A DNA stretch of 64,000 nt, taken from NCBI RefSeq assembly GCF_025995175.1, contig NZ_BAPV01000012.1, positions 113,228 to 177,227 on the forward strand, in the 5' to 3' direction. Position numbers and translations under genes: made by a program. Shown one piece after another: positions 11,986 through 20,004 of this stretch. This DNA is from Asaia krungthepensis NRIC 0535 (GTDB lineage Bacteria; Pseudomonadota; Alphaproteobacteria; Acetobacterales; Acetobacteraceae). Each line of letters opens with the position of its first letter. Positions within the stretch are counted from its first letter, which is position 1. A model generated the notes under the pieces. That model was not told the DNA's origin. It saw only the letters and a list, made by a program, of their open reading frames with translations, and made no database searches.

Positions 11986-13872
11986 ATGCTCGATATCATC
12001 ACCTTCGACGCTCAGGGCGGCGGAAACATCCTCTACAAGGCGCTCGCGCATCCCTTGGCGAGTGAGGCCCTGAGGCGGCTGGAAGCGACACTGGCAGGGG
12101 AAGATGCTGTCGCAGTCTATGATCCGGGCAATGTGCTGCGCACACTGGTCGCTCTTTATCCGGGGCTCACGCCTAACGCCGGCGTCTATACGCATGACAG
12201 CGAGCAGATCGGCCAGGCTGATGGCATAGGTGGAGAGAAGCGCGCCCTGACGGATCTGGCATCCGGAGAGGCAAGACTCGTGCTCGCGCTTTCATTCGAA
12301 CATGAGAAAATGCTTGCCCGCCTGTCTCGTGTGACCCATCCGGATCAGCGCATCCTGTCTCTCGAGCCCGCCAAGCTGCCGGACACCATGCTGAGTAATC
12401 CGCGCCAGTATTTGGACAAGCATAATTTCGCGACGAATTTTGCGTTTTTCCGCGACGATGAGCGTTTCAGCACGCGTCTTGTGACAGCAAATTACTGGTG
12501 CAACTACGACGCGACGGATGTGCGCTACTGGATGCGCCTCTACGATGCGGCGGGTGAGATCCTGGCGGAGTGGGAAGAAGAAGTGCCCGATGCGCCGGCC
12601 GGGATCGTCATCGATAGCGCCGTGATACGTGAACGCTTCGATCTCCCTGCGTTCTGCGGGCAGCTCTTCATTCATGTTCTGGGTGCGCGCGGGCATGATG
12701 TGGTGAAATATGCTCTCGATACCTATGGCAAAGCCGGGGAGCTGAGCCTGTCAGTCACGCACGACGCCAATGCATGGCCGTCTCCACGCTTTGCGACGCT
12801 CCCGGCTCCACGTCCGGCGGAGAAGCTGATTCTGTGGATTCAGAACAGCCATTCTACACCGATCCCTGCCGGGGCGATCACGATCAACAGGATGGGTGAG
12901 GAGCAGGCTTTCCCTCTCTCGGTGGAGATTGGCGCCTTCTCGACCTACGCACTCGATGTCGGGCAGTTGGTGCGCGGCATCGCGTGGCCAGCCCAGCTTG
13001 AGTTGCGTGCAGGCAATCACATTGTCCGCCCGCGCTACGAGATAACCGAAGGGGCCCTGACGCGCATCGCGCATCTAAACGTGGAGCGGCGTGACCTCTT
13101 GCCCGAACCTGCGCTGCGTAACTTGCCAGCATCTATGGGCCGCGGTTTTGTGCTGCCATTCCCGATTCTCGACCCACAGCGCTTCACCAGCATCGTGCAG
13201 CCCAGCCCCATGTCAGAAAAGATAACCAGCCTGCCGCTGCGTCTGGATATCTTCGATGATGAGGGGACTCTGGTCACCCAGAGATTTCTTGGCAACCTGC
13301 CGCGCAACCATGACACGGCGATTGCCCTGCACGAACTGACCGATCGCGCGGGCCACGCCGACCTTGTTTACGACTTCCGCGATGGGGGGGAAGGCGATGG
13401 CTGGATGCACGCCCTTATGCGCTATGAAAATCTGGAAAACGGCCATGCGGCCGAGACAAGTTTTGGCGGGCATATCTTCAACACGCTCATGACTTGGCGG
13501 TCTGAGCCACAATCCTACGCCGGACCGCCGCCCGGCCTGACCACACGCCTTTTCCTCAAATTGGGGCAGGAGGGTCATGAGAGCTTTTCCTTCCTTATTC
13601 ATCCCGCATCGGTGGAGGGCACTGCTCCCTCAGACACGTTGCTGCACCTGTACTCAAAGGACGGTGTGGAACTGGAGAGGCGCCGTGTCAGTATCAACCC
13701 GTCAGGTTCCTTCATGGTGTGGCCGCATGAGATTTTTGGATCAGCGAAGCTCGATGAAGCGGGGACAGGGGGGTACGTGCTCATTCGAGATCTTTCCTGC
13801 CGCCTGTTTGGCTATCACGGGCAGCGCAATGCCTCCGGTGGCTTCTCCCTCGACCACATGTTCGGCTTCTAA
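11986..13872 (+). CDS. Large protein of unknown function
   Basis: A 628-residue soluble protein without signal peptide or membrane segment. I do not recognise a family. The first 130 residues (for example FDAQGGGNILYKALAHPLAS and GGEKRALTDLASGEARLVL) look globular and alpha/beta. The rest alternates beta-rich stretches with few cysteines. It follows the ELM1-like gene after 45 bases and probably shares its transcript, which hints at an envelope or cell-surface glycan context (inference). Codon use matches the neighbouring core genes, so recent transfer is unlikely. Confidence 0.75.
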   Translation: MLDIITFDAQGGGNILYKALAHPLASEALRRLEATLAGEDAVAVYDPGNVLRTLVALYPGLTPNAGVYTHDSEQIGQADGIGGEKRALTDLASGEARLVLALSFEHEKMLARLSRVTHPDQRILSLEPAKLPDTMLSNPRQYLDKHNFATNFAFFRDDERFSTRLVTANYWCNYDATDVRYWMRLYDAAGEILAEWEEEVPDAPAGIVIDSAVIRERFDLPAFCGQLFIHVLGARGHDVVKYALDTYGKAGELSLSVTHDANAWPSPRFATLPAPRPAEKLILWIQNSHSTPIPAGAITINRMGEEQAFPLSVEIGAFSTYALDVGQLVRGIAWPAQLELRAGNHIVRPRYEITEGALTRIAHLNVERRDLLPEPALRNLPASMGRGFVLPFPILDPQRFTSIVQPSPMSEKITSLPLRLDIFDDEGTLVTQRFLGNLPRNHDTAIALHELTDRAGHADLVYDFRDGGEGDGWMHALMRYENLENGHAAETSFGGHIFNTLMTWRSEPQSYAGPPPGLTTRLFLKLGQEGHESFSFLIHPASVEGTAPSDTLLHLYSKDGVELERRRVSINPSGSFMVWPHEIFGSAKLDEAGTGGYVLIRDLSCRLFGYHGQRNASGGFSLDHMFGF

Positions 13873-13898
13873 GAAGTTTTTCTCGTTTTGCACCTTGC

Positions 13899-13927
13899 CG
13901 CGTCTCTGAGCCTTTGCTAGAGACGCG
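13899..13927. repeat. Inverted repeat between unknown gene and tRNA
   Basis: CGCGTCTCT (13899-13907) and AGAGACGCG (13919-13927) form a perfect 9-bp stem with an 11-base loop. There is no T-run on either side. It could end transcription of the upstream gene or protect its 3' end; it lies 12 bases before the tRNA. Confidence 0.5.
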
Positions 13928-13939
13928 ACACCGCAGGAT

Positions 13940-14014
13940 GGGTGCGTAGCTCAGCGGTAGAGCACTGCCTTCACACGGCAGGGGTCACAGGTTCAATCCC
14001 TGTCGCACCCACCA
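13940..14014 (+). tRNA. tRNA-Val(CAC)
   Basis: A complete cloverleaf can be drawn: acceptor GGGTGCG/CGCACCC, D arm GCTC/GAGC, anticodon arm CTGCC/GGCAG with loop TTCACAC (anticodon CAC, codon GTG), and T arm ACAGG/CCTGT with TTCAATC. CCA is encoded. The prophage is integrated in its 3' half, and the attL core supplies the present 3' end, so the tRNA stays intact. Confidence 0.97.
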
Positions 14015-14018
14015 TCCT
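13967..14018 (+). repeat. attL core (52-bp direct repeat with attR)
   Basis: The 52 bases from the anticodon stem of tRNA-Val to 4 bases past CCA are repeated exactly at 61904-61955. A repeat of a tRNA 3' end flanking phage genes, with an integrase beside the far copy, is the standard signature of site-specific integration. Confidence 0.95.
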
Positions 14019-14404
14019 TACCCGCAGAAATCAGCCGTTTTTTGAAGATCTCAGGGTATCACCCTCGCATCTTCTCGGTCTAAGCCGATCTACTACGGCC
14101 TAGAGTCGTCCGGCCCGATCCGTGCAAAATCCGTGCAGTTTGTTCGTGGCTTGTTCTCATAGGGCGCGAGTCGTTTCCCCTTGTACTGCCCCGCCAGATC
14201 GTGCGATTCTTTCGACGTGCGGAAGGTGTTCTCACAGGCGGTTCGGTCGCTCGTGAGATTGAGAAGGGCGGGACTGCAATCCTGCTTTTTTCTGGCATTC
14301 GGTTCATCGCGGTGGTGATAGGCAGGGGCGGCTTTCGGGCCGCCCTTTGCTTAGGCGAGCAGTTTTAATAGACTCCCACATTTGTTCGCGTTCTGTTCTC
14401 GCTT
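14019..14404. other. Left attachment arm, no clear gene
   Basis: The 386 bases contain no supported gene. They hold the arm-like repeat at 14122-14138 and two related 20-base stretches at 14139-14158 and 14381-14400. Those two share TTTGTTCG at one end and TGTTCTC at the other, 16 of 20 identical. These may be further binding sites for integrase or accessory factors. Confidence 0.45.
14122..14138 (+). promoter_or_regulatory. Probable integrase arm-type site, left
   Basis: GTGCAAAATCCGTGCAG is identical to 61828-61844 near attR. On the left it is part of a tandem pair, ATCCGTGCAA and ATCCGTGCAG. It lies about 100 bases inside the attL core. Confidence 0.55.
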
Positions 14405-14632
14405 ATGACAGACCTGACCCCAGCCACCGAAGAAGACGTGACATTCGCTATCCGGATGTCGATTTGCCACGACTATCGCGGCAGACCCCGGCGCGTGAAT
14501 GCGAAGATGACCTCGGCTAATATAGACATGCTCGCCGAGAAGATCACCGAGCATCTCAAGCGGTGGAACCTATGGCCCCACAAGGGGCCAGGAGCCCCGG
14601 CGCACCAGGCGATCGATTACTCGGTGGCCTGA
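14405..14632 (+). CDS. Small prophage protein of unknown function
   Basis: A 75-residue soluble protein beginning MTDLTPATEEDVTFAIRMS. It is mixed-charge and mostly helical by eye (ANIDMLAEKITEHLKRWN). No family is recognised. It lies near the left end of the prophage on the + strand, against the direction of the lysis genes, which is a common position for genes expressed in the lysogen. No strong ribosome-binding site is seen, so the call rests on length and protein-like composition. Confidence 0.5.
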   Translation: MTDLTPATEEDVTFAIRMSICHDYRGRPRRVNAKMTSANIDMLAEKITEHLKRWNLWPHKGPGAPAHQAIDYSVA

Positions 14633-14647
14633 CGAAAGGATCTCCCC

Positions 14648-14839
14648 TCAGGCGACGTCCCGGTAGGCGGCACGGCGGACGAACAGGAAGACCCCATGGA
14701 GAGCCCAGACGAGACAGAGGGCCTGAGCTAGGATGGCAAGCAGGTCAGACATTTGTCCAAGCCCATCGACCGAGTTCATTGTTGCCGAAAGCAACCATAC
14801 GGATGCTGCGATTGCTGCAAGTGCCAGGTTTCTTGTCAT
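14648..14839 (-). CDS. Small membrane protein, prophage left end
   Basis: A 63-residue protein with two hydrophobic stretches, LALAAIAASVWLLSAT and LLAILAQALCLVWALHGVFLFV, followed by a basic tail, RRAAYRDVA. This suggests a two-pass inner-membrane protein. Only a non-ATG start is available further upstream, so the internal ATG at 14839 is chosen. Function is unknown. It is convergent with the gene at 14405. Confidence 0.45.
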   Translation of the reverse strand: MTRNLALAAIAASVWLLSATMNSVDGLGQMSDLLAILAQALCLVWALHGVFLFVRRAAYRDVA

Positions 14840-15132
14840 GCGGGTGCTGTTAATCGTTTGACCCACATTGTGGAAGCCTGAAATCAAAGGTTATCGCCCT
14901 ATTAACGGTACGATATCGGAACGTTGCATTTTCTTGCCATATCCGGAGTTTTGGCGAAATCAAATTCCCCAGCATGAGTAGTGGGTAATCTCTTGATGAC
15001 GAGGGCAGACGCTCAATAGTCCGTGATCTTCTATACAAATATTCATCGACATACAATTTGTATAAATATAAACATTCCGTTGAGTGTGCCAATTTTCTAC
15101 ACGTAATAACCATAAATATTTGGGATATATAA
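14840..15132. other. AT-rich intergenic region, likely promoter area
   Basis: The region 14880-15130 is clearly AT-richer than its surroundings, with several TATAAA/TATACA-like hexamers (for example around 15030-15070 and 15110-15130). No gene is supported. It probably drives the gene at 15133. Confidence 0.4.
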
Positions 15133-15600
15133 ATGACCCACAACGAACTTACAGACATCCTGCGGCATTCGAGTGGATGTGATTGGCTCCAATCTGACGG
15201 CGGGGAGAGTTATGTCTTCAAGCAGGATCTCCATCTCAAAATCAAATCCGGCCATGGTTTCGAGGTGAAAGACACCTCGGCTTACCCCTGGCTGGATGAT
15301 CTTGATGAGAAATCGCTTCTCAACGTGCAGTTCGACGTTCTGTATGGGGCGTCCGTTATCGAAAAGCGCAGTCTGCTATTGGTCGATGGAGGAAGAGCGC
15401 TCCTGCCCATCCCCAGCGGTGCCAATGGGCGCAGCGTTTCAGAAGGTGACCTTTCGTTCGCACAAATTGTCGACGATTCAGAGATCGTCATGGCTTACAT
15501 GCGGCGGTGCGGACTCGCGATCGATGCGGAACCTTCGGCCACTCGACGGTGCGGCACAATAGCCTCCGCCAGCGAGGCGCCACCCGGATGCCACGGTTGA
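15133..15600 (+). CDS. Hypothetical protein, possible lysogenic-conversion gene
   Basis: A 155-residue protein, MTHNELTDILRHSSGCDWLQSD onwards, with beta-rich central part (YVFKQDLHLKIKSGHGFEV) and a 30-residue low-complexity tail rich in Ala, Ser and Cys. I do not recognise a family. It stands alone on the + strand behind an AT-rich promoter-like region at the extreme left of the prophage, opposite to the lytic genes. That position suggests expression from the lysogen rather than in lytic growth (inference). Confidence 0.6.
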   Translation: MTHNELTDILRHSSGCDWLQSDGGESYVFKQDLHLKIKSGHGFEVKDTSAYPWLDDLDEKSLLNVQFDVLYGASVIEKRSLLLVDGGRALLPIPSGANGRSVSEGDLSFAQIVDDSEIVMAYMRRCGLAIDAEPSATRRCGTIASASEAPPGCHG

Positions 15601-15747
15601 GCCCGTCAGCAAAACTGTACCTAGGATGTCCTCAATTTCGTTATTTTAACGTTACGCGACTCCGTTACTCACGGTAACAGAACGGGCGCGATGCATAAGC
15701 GTGACGGCGGCTCGGCTTGCAATCGGTGCTTTTCAAAGCCGAGCCGC

Positions 15748-15954
15748 TTACTTCTGACAAGCCCGTACCTGGTCCCGCAGCCCGATATAGTCACCAATCC
15801 ATCGCACCGTTTCCGGCTTGGGATTGGCCTTGATCTCAGCAGCGAGCGCCGCCTGATCTTCCTTGCTGTAAGTCACGAGGGTAGGGCAAGGCACGTATCG
15901 CACGGACGAACACGCAGATAGCCCGAGCAGGGCCCCGAGAGCGATCCATCTCAT
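15748..15954 (-). CDS. Rz1-like outer-membrane spanin lipoprotein
   Basis: A 68-residue lipoprotein with the lipobox LSAC after a short signal peptide (MRWIALGALLGLSAC). The mature part is short and Pro/Lys-containing. It is the last gene of the lysis cassette and its ATG overlaps the end of the inner-membrane spanin-like gene. Spanin pairs fuse the inner and outer membranes at the end of phage lysis. The assignment rests on lipobox, size and position, because spanins share little sequence. Confidence 0.75.
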   Translation of the reverse strand: MRWIALGALLGLSACSSVRYVPCPTLVTYSKEDQAALAAEIKANPKPETVRWIGDYIGLRDQVRACQK

Positions 15955-16184
15955 GCCGTGCCACCCCCGAGCCGCCGCAATACGGCATCTTCTGTCGCTG
16001 GCTTGTCGGCCTGAGCCTGAGCCATGGATTGCGCCTTGAGCGTCGTCGCATCGGCGGAGGTCTTGGCGGCCTCGGACGTGCTGACAGACGCCGCATTCTT
16101 TCCCGCCCGGTTGGCGTACCAGATCAGGGTACCGAGGGCGATGACAACGAATGCCACCGCCCCGGCAATCAGATCAGCCGTCAC
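15951..16184 (-). CDS. Rz-like inner-membrane spanin
   Basis: A 77-residue protein with one N-terminal membrane anchor (LIAGAVAFVVIALGTLIWYA) and a periplasmic tail rich in Ala, Lys and Gln that can form a helix, KTSADATTLKAQSMAQAQAD. This is the layout of an i-spanin. It overlaps the downstream lipoprotein gene and the upstream small gene by four bases each, so translation is coupled. Confidence 0.7.
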   Translation of the reverse strand: MTADLIAGAVAFVVIALGTLIWYANRAGKNAASVSTSEAAKTSADATTLKAQSMAQAQADKPATEDAVLRRLGGGTA

Positions 16185-16396
16185 GCGACCTGAGTGGTTT
16201 TGGTCTCGAGGGCCGTTTCCAGCGCCTTGAGGTTATTGGCAATGCCGGTGACGGCAGAGACTGCGCCGTCTACATCGCAATTCGGGGCCAGCTTTTTGAT
16301 GATGATAGCTGCCACGGTCGGCAGCAGGCTGATGCCCAGGGCCTCGACCTCGGGAAGGATCGAGGCAGTTTCCGTGGTGGTGGTTGTCTCACTCAT
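16181..16396 (-). CDS. Small lysis-cassette protein of unknown function
   Basis: A 71-residue protein with a Thr-rich N-terminus (MSETTTTTETASILPEVEAL) and a hydrophobic stretch, GISLLPTVAAIIIKKLAP, that may span or sit on the membrane. AAAGGA precedes the ATG. It sits between a membrane protein and the spanin pair, so a holin or antiholin role is possible but unproven. Confidence 0.6.
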   Translation of the reverse strand: MSETTTTTETASILPEVEALGISLLPTVAAIIIKKLAPNCDVDGAVSAVTGIANNLKALETALETKTTQVA

Positions 16397-16453
16397 GGTC
16401 TTTTCCTTTGAGATTGTGAGGACTGATCCCGGCCCAACTGCCGGTGTCGTCAG

Positions 16454-16786
16454 TCAGGTTTTGGGGGTGCCGGTGCTCGTCAGCGGTGCGATGCCCGCTG
16501 AGGCAATGGCTAGCTTGGCGGCTTCCTTGTCCTCGCGGGGCACGTCCACGACGCTGATGCCGGGGCGAAGGCGGGGAAGTGCCCAGCCGAGGTTCGCGCC
16601 GATCGCGGACATGATCTGATAAGCCCCGGCCCATCGGCTCGAGGCTTTGGGCGGCTGGATCAGCGCGCGAAGGACTGCGCAGAGCACGATCAACGCTGCG
16701 GGATAGATCGCGTATTGCGCCGGGACGAGATCGAGGAACAGCGCAAGGCCGCCAGTCGTGGCGCTGATCTTGGCGAGGTTGTTCAT
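16454..16786 (-). CDS. Holin-like membrane protein
   Basis: A 110-residue protein with hydrophobic segments GGLALFLDLVPAQY and AIYPAALIVLCAVLRALI, then a positively charged turn and a soluble tail ending in Pro/Thr. Position within the lysis cassette and small size fit a holin, although a structural role cannot be excluded. It lies 53 bases downstream of the beta-helix protein gene on the same strand. Confidence 0.55.
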   Translation of the reverse strand: MNNLAKISATTGGLALFLDLVPAQYAIYPAALIVLCAVLRALIQPPKASSRWAGAYQIMSAIGANLGWALPRLRPGISVVDVPREDKEAAKLAIASAGIAPLTSTGTPKT

Positions 16787-16838
16787 GCCTTGATCCTCAT
16801 AATGGGGTGGATGTGAGATGGCGTCGGGATGCGCTGCA

Positions 16839-18494
16839 TCACTGCACGTCGATCGACGAAGCGGTGTAGGACGACCCGGACCCGCTGGTTGTGCCAGCAG
16901 GCGCTGCCGAGAAGTTCGTTCCGTTCCCTGACATGTTCTTGTAGGAAGCGAATAAGGTCACACGACCTTGATGAAGGGCCTGGACACCGTATTGCGTGTT
17001 GTTCTGGATTGTCGCGTTCGAGCCAGTGACGACACCGCCGTCAGCGACCACGCCTGCCTGGCTGTTGTTGGAAAGCGTCGTTCCCGAGATATCGGCAAAT
17101 CCATATTGGGCATTCACACCAATCGAAAACCCCGTGATCGAGCTACCTCCCAGCTCTACAGCCGAGTTGCCAGAAATTAGCGCACCCGGCCCCGTTCCGA
17201 CGGGGCTGGAAATCGCCATGTTATGCGCCCATGCGGCCCCTCCGGAGAGGGCGAGTAGTCCCGCCTCAAGGGTCTTCGCCGAGGTGGAGCCGTCGATATA
17301 GAGTGTTCCACCGCGCTCTGCGTCGAAACTGGACCCCAGGATAGCCACAGAAGGATTGGTGTAGTCCGAGGCGCCGGAGGCGTGACACCCTAAGCAGACA
17401 ATTGTGCCGCCGCCACGCGCCATGGCATTCACGTCACCGGCGTCATAGAGGTAGACACCGCTGCCGTTGGGCACGTCCACGAACCCGTTATTGTCGGCAA
17501 CGAGGCTATAGTAGAAGTTCCGGACGATCATCTGCGGGCCAAGGACAATGGTAGAACCACCGCCATAGGCTCCAAAGCCAGCGCCGTAAGAGTTGGCGTT
17601 CCATAGATGTCGCCCGGCACTATCGGTGGATGCCATGGCACCACTCCCGTCGGCGGGCTGCGTAACCGTGAACCCATTCATGTAGCCGTAGATGCCACCG
17701 TCATTTGCGAGAAAGGCGGTGAAATTCGTGCCCTTCGTGCCGGTAAAATTCAGAACGACCTGAGTTGGATCGCTGGTGTTGCCGACAATATGGACGCGCG
17801 CGGTGGCCGGATCGCTCGTGGAGAAATTGTGGTTGATGTTGTATGTGCCGTTACCTACGTCGATTTCGACGAAGTTGTTGCCGTACATCAGGTGAGCCTG
17901 CAGCACCGCGGCATTGTAAGCCGCAGTGAAGTCGCTGAACTGGCAACCACTGGCGCAAACGGTGATGTTCTGGGAAAATACGGCCTGAAATCCGATCAGG
18001 GCCGGGTTTGCCTTGATCGTAGAGAAAGCATTAGTGACCGCACGACCGACAAATGACGTATTGGCGATATTGTTGCTGCTGTCTGACGCGGCAGGGGTGA
18101 CGGCCTGTGTACCGCCTCCTGTAAAAGTGACTGGTTGCTGAAACGTCGTGGCTCCTGATACCGTCCCGCCCGTGTTGGCGAGAAAGCCCGCCTGAACCAC
18201 GCTTAGCAGATTGGCGACAGCGCGATCGGTATAGCCCGTGTTTGCAATATTGTTGCTATTGTCACCGGCTGCCGGAGTGACCGTCTGCGTGCCACCCTGG
18301 ATTTGAAGGTTCTGCGCCTGACCGTCGGTGGCATCAATCTTAGCACCGAGCACGGCAGCCACCTGCGGGGACGATACGATGTCGGCCGGGTTGCCAGTCT
18401 GCTGGTAGGATTTCCATTCTGGCGTGGAATTGGACGGTGATGCCATGGCCGGAGATGCCATCACGGCTAGCATCGTGAGGAGGATACGCTTCAT
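16839..18494 (-). CDS. Secreted right-handed beta-helix protein (tail-spike or surface moron)
   Basis: A 551-residue protein with a clean Sec signal peptide (MKRILLTMLAVMASPAMA) and no other membrane segment. Residues 65-160 hold two near-copies of a 33-residue unit starting GTQTVTPAAGDNSNNIANT / GTQAVTPAASDSSNNIANT. From about 170 on, short Gly/Asn/Ser-rich repeats resemble pectate-lyase or P22-tailspike type parallel beta-helix (AVELGGSSITGFSIGVNAQ). The ATG overlaps the endolysin stop. A signal peptide is unexpected for a virion tail protein. Confidence 0.7.
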   Translation of the reverse strand: MKRILLTMLAVMASPAMASPSNSTPEWKSYQQTGNPADIVSSPQVAAVLGAKIDATDGQAQNLQIQGGTQTVTPAAGDNSNNIANTGYTDRAVANLLSVVQAGFLANTGGTVSGATTFQQPVTFTGGGTQAVTPAASDSSNNIANTSFVGRAVTNAFSTIKANPALIGFQAVFSQNITVCASGCQFSDFTAAYNAAVLQAHLMYGNNFVEIDVGNGTYNINHNFSTSDPATARVHIVGNTSDPTQVVLNFTGTKGTNFTAFLANDGGIYGYMNGFTVTQPADGSGAMASTDSAGRHLWNANSYGAGFGAYGGGSTIVLGPQMIVRNFYYSLVADNNGFVDVPNGSGVYLYDAGDVNAMARGGGTIVCLGCHASGASDYTNPSVAILGSSFDAERGGTLYIDGSTSAKTLEAGLLALSGGAAWAHNMAISSPVGTGPGALISGNSAVELGGSSITGFSIGVNAQYGFADISGTTLSNNSQAGVVADGGVVTGSNATIQNNTQYGVQALHQGRVTLFASYKNMSGNGTNFSAAPAGTTSGSGSSYTASSIDVQ

Positions 18495-18979
18495 GCGTCA
18501 CCTATGTCTTGCACGCTACGCCCGAGGAACACACCGCTTTCGACCCTGCGGCGGCGTTGTAGCCCAGGCAGGACGACAAGCTGGCCGTTCACCGTAGCCT
18601 TGTCCCAGACGAGGAATTGTGCCGCCGCCGCCACATAGCGCCGCTGATTGAGCAACCTGACGAGCGTCGAGGCGCGTGCGGCATTGCTGCCGACATTGAA
18701 TTGCCAGGAGAGCAGAGCGCCCTCCTGATAGTCCGTCAGGGGCACCGTGACGAAGGTGCGCAGCTTGACCTGCTGAGCCATCACCGTTTGACGGAGCAGA
18801 TCCAGAGCCTGCGCCTGGGTGATCGGTTTCGTGGCGGCAGTGACCGGCGATCCGTCTGACAGGAACCGATTGCCGTAGCCGATCGTCCAGTAGTCAGCGG
18901 GGCAGAGATATGGCTTGAGGCTTAGGCCCTCGAAATCGTCGCGTGAGATCAGGGAGATGGCGATGTCGATGCCGGTCAT
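18491..18979 (-). CDS. Endolysin, phage lysozyme (GH24 muramidase)
   Basis: A 162-residue lysozyme that cuts the glycan backbone of peptidoglycan. The active-site loop reads FEGLSLKPYLCPADYWTIGYG, with Glu17, Cys26 and Thr32 at the spacing of the T4 Glu-Asp-Thr triad; Cys in the middle is a known variant. ALLSWQFNVGSNA matches the family C-terminal half. No signal peptide is seen, so release should need a holin. The ATG at 18979 overlaps the upstream holin-like gene by ATGA. Confidence 0.93.
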   Translation of the reverse strand: MTGIDIAISLISRDDFEGLSLKPYLCPADYWTIGYGNRFLSDGSPVTAATKPITQAQALDLLRQTVMAQQVKLRTFVTVPLTDYQEGALLSWQFNVGSNAARASTLVRLLNQRRYVAAAAQFLVWDKATVNGQLVVLPGLQRRRRVESGVFLGRSVQDIGDA

Positions 18980-19287
18980 TGCACCCACCCCGCCAGATGC
19001 GCCGTGACGTAACCGAAAGCTGCTCCTGTCACGATCAGCGCCCAGCTCGCCCAGCCCCGCAGGCTCCCGATCTTCTGCAAATCGGTCCGCACCTCGCCTA
19101 TTGCCTGAAGCGTTGCCTTTTCCCGCGCCTCTGCACTGGCCTTGTTCTCGCCGTGCATCTGCATCAGCTTGTCGGAGAGTGAGCGGTTCTCGAGACGAAT
19201 TTCGACGATAGCGCCCTCTACTGCGCTCAATCGCCTCCCGTGGTCAGAGAGCATCTCGGTAGGCAGGACTTCACTCAGGGCGCTCAT
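18976..19287 (-). CDS. Holin/antiholin-like protein with C-terminal membrane anchor
   Basis: A 103-residue protein with a long coiled-coil-like N-terminal half (LSAVEGAIVEIRLENRSLSD, then KLMQMHGENKASAEAREKAT) and one C-terminal membrane helix, ASWALIVTGAAFGYVTAHLAG. This layout resembles hemolysin XhlA-like phage lysis proteins. GGAGGCGAC precedes the ATG at 19287. It is the first gene of the lysis cassette and is preceded by a strong terminator. Confidence 0.65.
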   Translation of the reverse strand: MSALSEVLPTEMLSDHGRRLSAVEGAIVEIRLENRSLSDKLMQMHGENKASAEAREKATLQAIGEVRTDLQKIGSLRGWASWALIVTGAAFGYVTAHLAGWVQ

Positions 19288-19296
19288 GTCGCCTCC

Positions 19297-19325
19297 AATA
19301 AAAAAGCCGCCCGGTGTGGGGCGGC
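19297..19325 (-). terminator. Intrinsic terminator between tail fibre and lysis genes
   Basis: On the minus strand GCCGCCC and GGGCGGC form a perfect 7-bp stem with a 6-base loop, followed by TTTTTTATT. It lies 10 bases before the first lysis gene, inside a leftward series of late genes. Confidence 0.85.
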
Positions 19326-19360
19326 CCGACTGTTGCGGATTGAAAGAGTTTGGAAAGCGA

Positions 19361-19750
19361 TCATGTGGGACGAACTGGTGGAACGTCAGCAATCAGGGCA
19401 GCAGTGCCGCTGACCGAGATCGAAACGGCCACCTGATACGTCGCGCCTGAGCTTCCAAGCGCGCAGACATTCACCGTCGCACCTCCCGCCTGCGTCCATG
19501 AGAACCAGGCGGTGCAGATGGTGCCGGACAGATATGTCCATGCCTGTGTTCCGAAGCCGCCAGTATCGAAGGCAAAGCTCTGCACAGTTTCACCTGGGGA
19601 GAGAACTCCGGCAAAATCGACGCTGTAATCAGCCCCGCCATTGAGATTGCTGTCAGGCCACGCGAGCAGGGGCTGCAGGGCCATACCGCGCAGTTGTGCG
19701 GACGCGCAGCCGCCAGGGCGCACGATCCGAGCTGATGGGCGCCAGGTCAT
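19361..19750 (-). CDS. Phage fibre-tail adaptor-like protein
   Basis: A 129-residue beta-rich protein. DYSVDFAGVLSPGETVQSFAF, TAWFSWTQAGG and TYQVAVSISVSGTAALIAD resemble small phage proteins annotated as fibre-tail adaptors, in which a strand-rich domain ends in a vTTs-G pattern. Place in the cluster (after the fibres, before lysis) agrees. The attribution is by pattern, not by an aligned hit. Confidence 0.55.
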   Translation of the reverse strand: MTWRPSARIVRPGGCASAQLRGMALQPLLAWPDSNLNGGADYSVDFAGVLSPGETVQSFAFDTGGFGTQAWTYLSGTICTAWFSWTQAGGATVNVCALGSSGATYQVAVSISVSGTAALIADVPPVRPT

Positions 19751-19785
19751 GGGAAAATCTTTCAGACTGGATGGTGCAATCTAGG

Positions 19786-20004
19786 CTAAGCGGCGTATTG
19801 CGAGCCGATCGGGTACTTACCCTCGGGATCGGATACGGAGGCACTCCCCGAAGGCGCAGACCATTCCGTCGCGCCGTCCCAGAGGACACGGTTCCACACG
19901 TACCCCGCGGCGCGTGAAACACTGGTCGAACTGCCGTCAGCGGCTGGCACGGTCTCTTGGGTCGCAACGGTATAGTAAACCGCCCATGCGGTGACGTTGC
20001 TCAT
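19786..20004 (-). CDS. Small tail-associated protein
   Basis: A 72-residue protein beginning MSNVTAWAVYYTVATQET with many aromatic and Ser residues. Its ATG overlaps the stop of the glycine-rich fibre gene by four bases, so it is probably translated with it. No family is recognised; a fibre accessory role is inferred from position. Confidence 0.55.
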   Translation of the reverse strand: MSNVTAWAVYYTVATQETVPAADGSSTSVSRAAGYVWNRVLWDGATEWSAPSGSASVSDPEGKYPIGSQYAA

